From Helopsaltes ochotensis (lineage: Eukaryota > Chordata > Aves > Passeriformes > Locustellidae), in assembly GCA_013400155.1 (NCBI GenBank), contig VXBM01000668.1:129675-193674 (forward strand): a stretch of 64,000 nucleotides of DNA. The letters run 5' to 3'. Position 1 is the first letter of the stretch. Each line of letters opens with the position of its first letter. The position numbers were made by a program, and so were the translations under genes. Below, in pieces: positions 41,101 through 50,100 of the stretch. The notes beneath the pieces were generated by a model that made no database searches, was not told the origin of the DNA, and saw only the letters and a list, made by a program, of their open reading frames with translations.

Positions 41101-44100
41101 AGAACTGACTAAGTAAAAGGAAGCAACACTTCGCCATTTTTCTTCAAATATATCACTTATTATGTTCCTATTTTTATACAGATGCTTCTCAAAAACGTTG
41201 CTTTTTTAAAAGCTGCTTTCACACTGTGCATTTAAAAAAATCTCATTCAATATTTGAAGAATGAGAGGTAATTGATGTATAACATTAATTTAATATTTTT
41301 CCTTTTAAATCATTAAAACCTGTTTACAAGTTCAAAATGTCTTGGCTAAAACTGTGCAGGACAATACAACATAAAAACAAGCAAGTGTAATTAAAATGGT
41401 TTAAAATTCAAAATGCTTTCTATAAAGCAAGATCCTAATCCAGAAATGTGAGAATACTTAGACACAATATTTTATTAAGAACTGAAATACAGATTCACAG
41501 ACAGGCAAAGTAAGTCAAATACCTTTAGCCTCCAATTATCTCCTACTTCTGTTTTGATTCTGTTCAGCCAATTTTCATCAAAGTAAGCTGGATCTCTGAA
41601 AGATAAAAAGCATATCCATTAAAAACACGTTACAGGAATTGTGAGTACACTTCAGTCATTAAGCTCTTATCTCAGGTTGGAGTTAATTTAAATGACTACC
41701 TCTTCTATCTGACGCATTGCCTGAACATAGTAGTTCAAAATCGTGTTACTACTCACTTTTCTAAGATCTTGCACCCTGTTGACAGCACAGCTTCATTTGT
41801 GTGTCATGAGCAGCTTATGCGTTTGAGGAAGCTTCTTTGTATTTTGAATGCATTTTGCCAGTTTTCCTTCCATAAGTCCTACCTCTTAATTTCTCCTCTG
41901 GTGCTGCAGCCATATTTACTTACATTTCTTAAAAAGTGTTAAAAATCATTACTTTTCCACATATTATGGATCCCTACCATTGTACACTGCTTACAACTAG
42001 TCAACTTCTAAAATAAAAGCCTGAAACTGAACAATACATATGCTGTCTCAATACAGTGACAAGAGCTAGGAAGCATCATGGAAGTTTTCATGACTAAGAA
42101 CACATCACTACTTCATCTACCAAACAGCTATCAGTTTTTGAAATTCTCTTTTCACAGTAACCCTACACAAATCTTTTTGTGAACCCCCTTTCTCAAAAAT
42201 TTTTCTATACTCTGCACTTCTGACAAGGCAATCAACAGAAAGAACAGAGAACTCCTACTTCTATTTCTATGGACAACTTCTCCCTAGTAATTTTTCTCCA
42301 AGCATCTTCCACAAGCTGCTTCTTCAAGACACCTCCTGAGACTCTCTTGCTGCCAAGTCCAAAGATCATCTAAAAGGCCAACATTTTCTACTGCGCAGTT
42401 CAGTCAAATTTTCCCTTTATCACAGAAAATTTTGAAAATGCTATAATCAGAATTAAGGAGAAAGAATGTACTACATATAACTTTAAAGGAGTAGGAAAAC
42501 ATAAGGAAAGGCTCATATTTCATCCAACATATAAAGTTAATACAGTCAGAGTGAAAAAAACATCTTTCTATTGTTAGCAAAATGCTCTTAAGAGCTTGTG
42601 TTACAGTTTCAGATGAAGTTCTCTATTTTCTGGACTTGTACTGCTGTATTTGCCACTGATTACTGTTAGATTTTACCGCTGCAGCTTCTACACATAGATT
42701 GAGCTCTTTTTTTAAGGGCAAGATGCCATGAGATCTTCTGGCAAAACTTCAGGAAAACTCTAAATATGCCTGGAGATTCAAATAATATTCATATCATACA
42801 TACTGTAAACCAGCAATTACATCAGTACTTTTATAAGAGCACAAACTTTGCAGTCACAGTTTGCATCTGATGCACAGTACATGCTGTATTTCATCTTCTC
42901 CATAGTGTCCTCACAAGGCATCAAGGTCTGCAAGCTGTATTACAACTACAATACACAGCAACGGAGGAGTATCAAAACCGGCAACATTTCTCTACTGACA
43001 CATTTTCATTGCTATTTTTACAGACTTTGTTCAGACTCTGGTGAAGATTACAGCATATTTCATTTCTCTTGACATGGCATCCGCAAACATATATCTGGAA
43101 GAACAACTTTAATTACTAGTTAAGTTGATGACTCCAAATTACTTCCATTCAAAAACAGTACGGTTCTAGCACAGATGACAGAATCTTAGATTACAAAATA
43201 GAAAAAGCAAGGGTTTATGCAGATTATTATCTGGTTTTGAAATATATGTTTTCAAATAGCTTTCAAATGCCCTCTCTGCCACAAGAAGTCGAGTAAACCT
43301 AAGAATAACATTGATTCAAGTATATATAAGATCTATGACATATGAAGAAAGTTCACCTTCAGCTTTTACATGAAACAAATAGCTCTCCTTGTAAAAAAGT
43401 CTTAATTAAAAATTCTTCATTTGCCTAATTTTCACTCAATCACAACAAAATCATCTGGCCACTAATGAAAAGAATGACAGTTCAAATCCCATTTTAGGTG
43501 TGGGGTTCAAGAAACACCCTAATGATTGTCAAATGGATTTTCTGGGAATTGTCAACACACAAGTAAGCTTGCTTAACAACAGACTCACAATTAGAAAGTA
43601 TTTATGTCACTGAGAGAGAAAGTAGGTATGTCCTGTGCTTCTCCTGCAAAAAAACCCAACAGGACTTTGTTAAGAATTGTACCTTATAATTTTAAGGGTT
43701 GCACCTGACCACTAACATCTTTAGCTATTTCAAGGCTGCAGTGCCATGAATATATCAATCCTTGACATGTCATTTTCATGATAAATAATGGTACTAAGAA
43801 ACAACATGGGTAAGTATAAACAACACCCACAAACAAAATTGTATATAGACTGATTGGCTAGCTGATATTGCATATCCAGTTTTCAACAATAACAGCACCA
43901 CTAAGGGCAGCTGCTGAGGAACAGTAACAAGATACCAGAGTTAGATCTAACTCACTTCACTCCAGAAGCCTGAAATTAAGCAGAAACTAAGCAGCTTCTC
44001 TCAGCTACTACTGCAATAAAAGTAATACATGGACTAGCAGCTGTCTTTTACAGTCTTGATGAAAGTCATAGGCTACCTAAATCTTTATATATATATCATC

Positions 44101-47100
44101 AGACATACTTAAGGAAGGTCCCTGAGAAATATATCTAAACTCAGTGTGGTAGTCTTCTCCCACAGATCCCATTTGTTTTTTCATTTTATGTATACAAACC
44201 TCATGGAAGCATCCAAGTCCAGCAGTTGATAAGCAATCCAGTTGAAACCAGTACCATGTAACAGTGGTCTAAGTAGCACCAAGAACTCTTTTCAGAGAGC
44301 TTCACACAGATTACACAATAATTAATAGCACACTGCAAAAACACTTTCCCAGGAATACAATAAGCAGAAAAGCAACAGGTTGGGTATCAACGCCAATCAA
44401 ATCTAGAATGATCATCCTTTCCTTAACCTACATCACCTACCATTATAATTTTCTTTCTCTTCAAAAGTCTAATTAAAGTTCATTACTAATACCAAGAGCA
44501 ACTCTCTCTATATATATAACAAACTACTGGAAATCAAATCTGAAACTAAAACTCTTCCACAATAATTTCTACACAAACTTTTAAAAAGGGGCTTCCAGAT
44601 GTCAGATCATTCACAGCCCTTCCTGCAAACAAGTCTCCCTTTATTATATTTTCGGGGAACAGGATTTAATCAAATTCAAAGTTCTTTAACCATCTTAGGC
44701 CATTTCATTTTGAAGCAACAGCACTCTTCTTAGAGTGTTTGAAAAAGAATCACCTAAGCAAATATGAAAATGTGTGGCTGAGAAGTGAGCAGCTAAATTA
44801 TCAGAAAACTGACTGGAACATCTTCATTACCACAAGATGACTCACACATAAACCAAGTATTTTGAATTCAGTAAGTTCCTGAACCTAGATCCAAACTTAT
44901 ACAATCTCTAGCACTGGGCAACTTTCAGGTTTAGAAAGGTATTTATGTATCAGTTGATTCCTGCCTTCTATCTCAGTAGCACTGCAGATAACTGGGACCT
45001 TTCTTCAGAGCACAAGATACTTGCACAAGATACTTATGCTGTTGATAATGCTCTATCACTTCATGTGATGTTTTCAGCAATGCTCATTTATACCATCTCC
45101 ATCTTATTTCGTATGCAAATTTTCCTTTATTTAAGCAATCATCTCTCCGCATCACAGATGCCAAGAGACAGAAATACTTTTCTGAAGAAAACCAACCCAC
45201 AGAGCATGTAGTATAACTCATGATTATTACTCATTTTAACAGTGGTACAGTAAGCTGCTTCAAAAAACATGTTTACAAAAATTTCCCTCTCCCAGTGATA
45301 TACAAAAGCATGGCTTTTGTGTTTTGCATGTGTCAAAACATACACAGCATGCTGTAACGTATAATATAATGTTAAATGAATAATTCATTGAGAGGGGCAC
45401 AATGCACAGATGACAAAAGAAAATACATACTATTGCTTACACTTACCAAGGCCAGTACGATAGAGGAAGAGAGAATCAAAACAAGAGGGACACTTGGTAT
45501 TAAACAGTCTCCAGAGTGGGATGAAAGGAAAATTTTAAAATGTAGTACAAAACAGGAAACCGTGCTATTCTAGGAATATCAGTGGACAGTGAAAACTGAA
45601 GTAACATCAGTGCAAGCTACACAAAACAAAAAGGACATTATTCAGAAGCAAGCTGTGGCACTTCTACCAGCACAGGTTACACAATTTTAGGTGAACAGTC
45701 TACTCATAAAAAAATTAAACATTTTCTTCTGCTTCCATTCTTTATTCCTAGAGTACAACATTCTTTAAAATAATCAACACTGAATGTGTAGAGGCATTTC
45801 ATCTTAGGTAATTTGTATCAATGCTAGTCAGAGGGACCAAAGCTATTAAAAACTTCACCTTCTCGACTAGAACCAATGAATCTTACAGAATAACACCCAA
45901 AAGATAAGCCTAAGCGTAGGCTGATTTTCTTCCTCAAAGGTAATACAGTTAGCACTAGAGAATCACATTCACTGGTACTTTAAGCTGAAATTCTAAGATA
46001 AAATTTTAATGCTATAAAGGAAGAAAATGTCCTTTGGGAATTTACCAAAGGATACCTGTTTTTTAAAGCTGAGATGGGCAAGCAAAATGTTCATACTTGC
46101 TTACACAGAACACATTTTTGCTACTTGCGATTACACACTACATCAATAGTGAAAAGCTTCTGAAAGGGTCAGTAATTTCCTCTGCAATCTTTTCTTCTCA
46201 TAGCTTCTTACAGCAGTTTTGTTAAAGAACATTTGTTGTGATGTCTGGCACTACAAATGGGCTGCTGCCGTGAGTGCAAAAAATACTGAGGATGATGTAC
46301 AAAAACTTAAGAGCCATAGAAGAAACTGTTAGCTCCTTCCACTTCGCACAAGGCACAGCTGTTTTTTATCAGTTGATGAGCAATGTTCTTCCTCTTCTCT
46401 TCCCCCCTCTTCTTCCTTCTTCTGACAATAAATCCTACAGCTCTGTTTCATGCAAATTTTATGTATGCCTAAAACAACTAATTCCCTGAGCTAGGGATCT
46501 CTCAAAAACCGTTCCTCATCATGAACTACTATCTCCCATCCTCAGAAGTACTAGTGACCTTTTCTTACAAAGGTAGATGTAAGAAAAAAAATAGAAATAA
46601 TAGAGTTCACTATTAAACTTTTAAGTTTTTTTTAAGAAATGCTATACTCACTCCCCTATCTGGAAATACATCCAAATCACTGGACCACCCCAACACCTTT
46701 AAATTTTCATCAATGCTCTTCTTTACTGGATATATTAATCTGCACTTTGAGCTATTTTTTAAACATTAATGAATTTACAATAGTAAAATCTGGCACACAA
46801 AGTAGCCAGAACTCTCCCCTCCCTACCTTTACCTAATTAACCTCACATTGTTATTAGGCTCAAAGTAAGAACACTTAAAAAGAACCTTCAACAGGAAGCA
46901 CCTATACTAAGAAACACCCAATTTTCAAGGAACATGAATAACAAAAAAAGTAGTTTATCCTTCTCAATAGAGTAAGAGTAATGGCATTTTAAGTTGTGTC
47001 TGCAGTCAAAACAACGCATTTTTCCTTCGAAGATTAACTTTTTGAGAGATTTTCATGTCAAAGACAGCTATTCAAGTTTTCACTGCAAATGATATGTCTG

Positions 47101-50100
47101 CAGCGAGCTGGTGCTTTCAGGCTTGTTCTTTGCCATTTAACATCACTGCATGACTTTTCCAAATAACCTTAAGCATGCAGCTGCCTTCCTGCAAAATTTG
47201 TCTTCTATGTGACTATCTTTCATGGGACAGAGTGGGAACCAGTGCTGCTAATATAAAAAAAAGGCAAAAAAGCTTGCTCTAGACTTGTTTCACATTGTTG
47301 AATGTGCCCTGACTCCCAGTTAAGTATTCTTCCTGTTGTATCTGCTCAAAGGACCAAAAGGAGGACTTCATTGCTAGTGTTGAATTTGGTTTTGTTTCAA
47401 GGCAGAACATTTAAAATGGCTTTGTCAACATGCTGCTGATCAGTTTTCCAGATACAAATATACAAACTATACCAACAGTGATCCCTGTATTTGACCTATA
47501 TTCCAATCTCATGTCCAGGGAAAGAAAACATATTTGGCTATTCTACAATCCTTTGTTTCTACTTCAAAAATCAATTAGACCTATCTTCTGTTACACTTCT
47601 TATATTACTTATCGTTTGTTCATTGTTTTACGAAGAAAAACAAAAAAGCAGTATTTTCTCTCAAAGATTGTTCATGTTCTCATTCCTGTCATACAGTCCA
47701 AGATCAGATTTGCTGCTCCTCAAAATTTATCTCAACAGGAACACAGTCAAGATTTAGCAATACTGTTGCTAAATTTCAGCATGAGAACATGTCTGTTCAT
47801 TACATAAGTATGCAAAATGTTATATCTGAAGCACAACTATCATCAAGTAAGATAGTTGAATACCAATTTTGACAGGTTCAAATTATTACATAGGACATAA
47901 AGAATTATAAATTGTTTAAGTGATCTTTATGTATTTTTACATCATGCTACAGAAAAGTATCAGTTCATCAGCTGAAAACAGTGTCTCAGAACTACATGCT
48001 AAAAAAGTCTTTGTCTTGGGTTGCAATGCAAGATGTAACCAGAAGTACGTACTCTATAACCAGCTGTTAAAACCAGGTGGGGAAGTGTCCTTTATCTCTT
48101 TCACAACCCATCCTCCCTCCAGGGGGATATCTTCTGTTAATGGGCCATTGAGGCTCACTGAATGATTGATAAAATTACATCATCCCATTGGGAGATGCTC
48201 TGCCCAGGGGGAGGAGCCAAGAATTCCTACCTGGATATAATCTGAGATTTGGAACACCACAGCCAACTTTTTTCCACTGGATTCCCAGAGGAAGATCAGA
48301 ACCTTCCACACCACCACTGGACCTTCAGAGGAAAACGACACCCTTCTACAGGAAGGAACAGGAACATTGCTTCAACAGAATCACATCTATCACTCCAGGA
48401 GGACTGCAGCCACCTTTTAATCGGACTGCTACCAACACCCTGATCGACAGGGTATCAGGTTGTATTCTGATTGTCAGTGGTTTTGTACTACCACATTCTA
48501 GTTTAGTTTTCCTATTAAGTTGTATTTATTTTTCTTCTACTTGCTTTCTTGCTTTTACTCTACTTTCTTCTTATTCTTATTTATACATACTAGTAAAGAA
48601 CTGTTATACCTATTCCCATATCTTTGCCTGAGAGCCCCTTAATTTTGAAATTATAGTAACTCAGAGGGAAGGGATTTACATTTGCCATTCCAAGGGAGGA
48701 TCCTGCCTTCCTTAGCAGACACCTGTCTTTCAAACCAAGACAGTCTTCCTTTGAAATATTTGACTACACTGAGATTTCCCTTTTCCCCCTTTTAATTCTT
48801 CCTATAAACTGGCAGCTCCTTCTCTCACTAGGAGGAAGGCTCCTGCTCCTGAGAATCTGCAACTGCAGAACAGACTCAGTGCCCTCATCACAGTTACAGC
48901 TCTAGGAGCTCTGTCAAACAAATCCTCTGTGTTCAGTAAACCTGAGCCACACAGCTGCACAAGAGTTACTAAACACTACCACAGGATGGAGGACCCTCAT
49001 CTTCTGACTGACATCACCCAAGAAGGACTAGTTGGTTGCTCAGGGTTTGAATTCCTGGCATTGTTCGAAGACTGCTTAAGCTTGTCCACCTTCCCAGTAT
49101 TACTCCTTCTGCTCTTCCACCTCGCACAAGCTGTACAGCTAGGGAAATCTGCAAAGTGCCAAGTGTGATTATGAGGCTTTGGAAGGCTCAGGGTCAAGGC
49201 TCAAGTAGTGTTCTTTCCAGTTGCATCAGTTAGTGCGGAGGTTTCAGCAGACAGTTCCTGCAGGTGAACAATCAGCTGCGATGCAGTATTGGCAAAAAAG
49301 TTTTGGTTTCCACAACCATTAAACCCTTTTAAGAATAAGGACTGCTTGGAAGAGATGGGATCCACCAGAATATGGTGGGTAGACACATCTTCACAAACTG
49401 GCTGGCCAAAGTGGTAAGAACAGAAAAACAAATACTAAGTGACTGTTGAACTAGGGGTGAGGAATGATATGAACAAAAGATACTTTTGTCAACAAAAACA
49501 GGTCTAGGTAAAGTGGGATCACCCCAAGCAGATGCACATAAATATAAAAAGGCCTAAAGAAAAACACTCTGGGGAAAGCTTCATACTTGGGAATCATAAA
49601 CACTGGATGTATATGTGGGGTGCTTGTGCACTGATACATGCAGCATGGAGAACAAATAGGAAGAAACAGAATTCAATATGTAGTTACAAGGTCACAGTCT
49701 CACGGAATTCTGAAGCTATGGTAAGATGGCTTACATGCCAAGGCTGCTGCCATGAACGTATGTAGACTCTTTAGGAAGAACAAGCTAAGAAGGCAGTGAC
49801 AGAGAGACACCCTTCCTATGACAGACCAAAGGGAATGAATGAGCTCTGTCTTAGGATGGATATGAGCCAGCTGAGAGACTACTGGTCAGAATGACTAAGC
49901 AGATCAACATGAGTGACGATGTTACAGATTCCTACTACAGACTGCCTGATCAGGATGAAATCTTCATAGAAGAACTGATTGATGAAGCATGACAGGAGTA
50001 ACTGGATAGCAAGGTGGGCAGAAAAGTGGCTGAAATGCTAGAATGAAAGGTTTCAGAAGCATGAAATGCAGCTGGAGGCCACTTCACTAGCATATCCAAG

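Larger units (their letters stand above)
33421..41522 (-). other. HOOK3 intron 3
   Basis: 8102 bp. Holds three CR1 3' ends, all on the plus strand (34318-34700, 38790-39080, 39430-39715), a perfect hairpin at 37070-37094 and a G-rich segment at 37674-37698. Stretches 34700-37000, 37850-38780 and 39720-41522 show nothing I recognise. Confidence 0.75.

Noticed and set aside
48188..48631. A 147-codon plus-strand open frame
   Set aside because: Entirely within the LTR 48012-48742, spanning its TATA-like and poly(A)-like signals. Not a viral gene; LTRs are non-coding.
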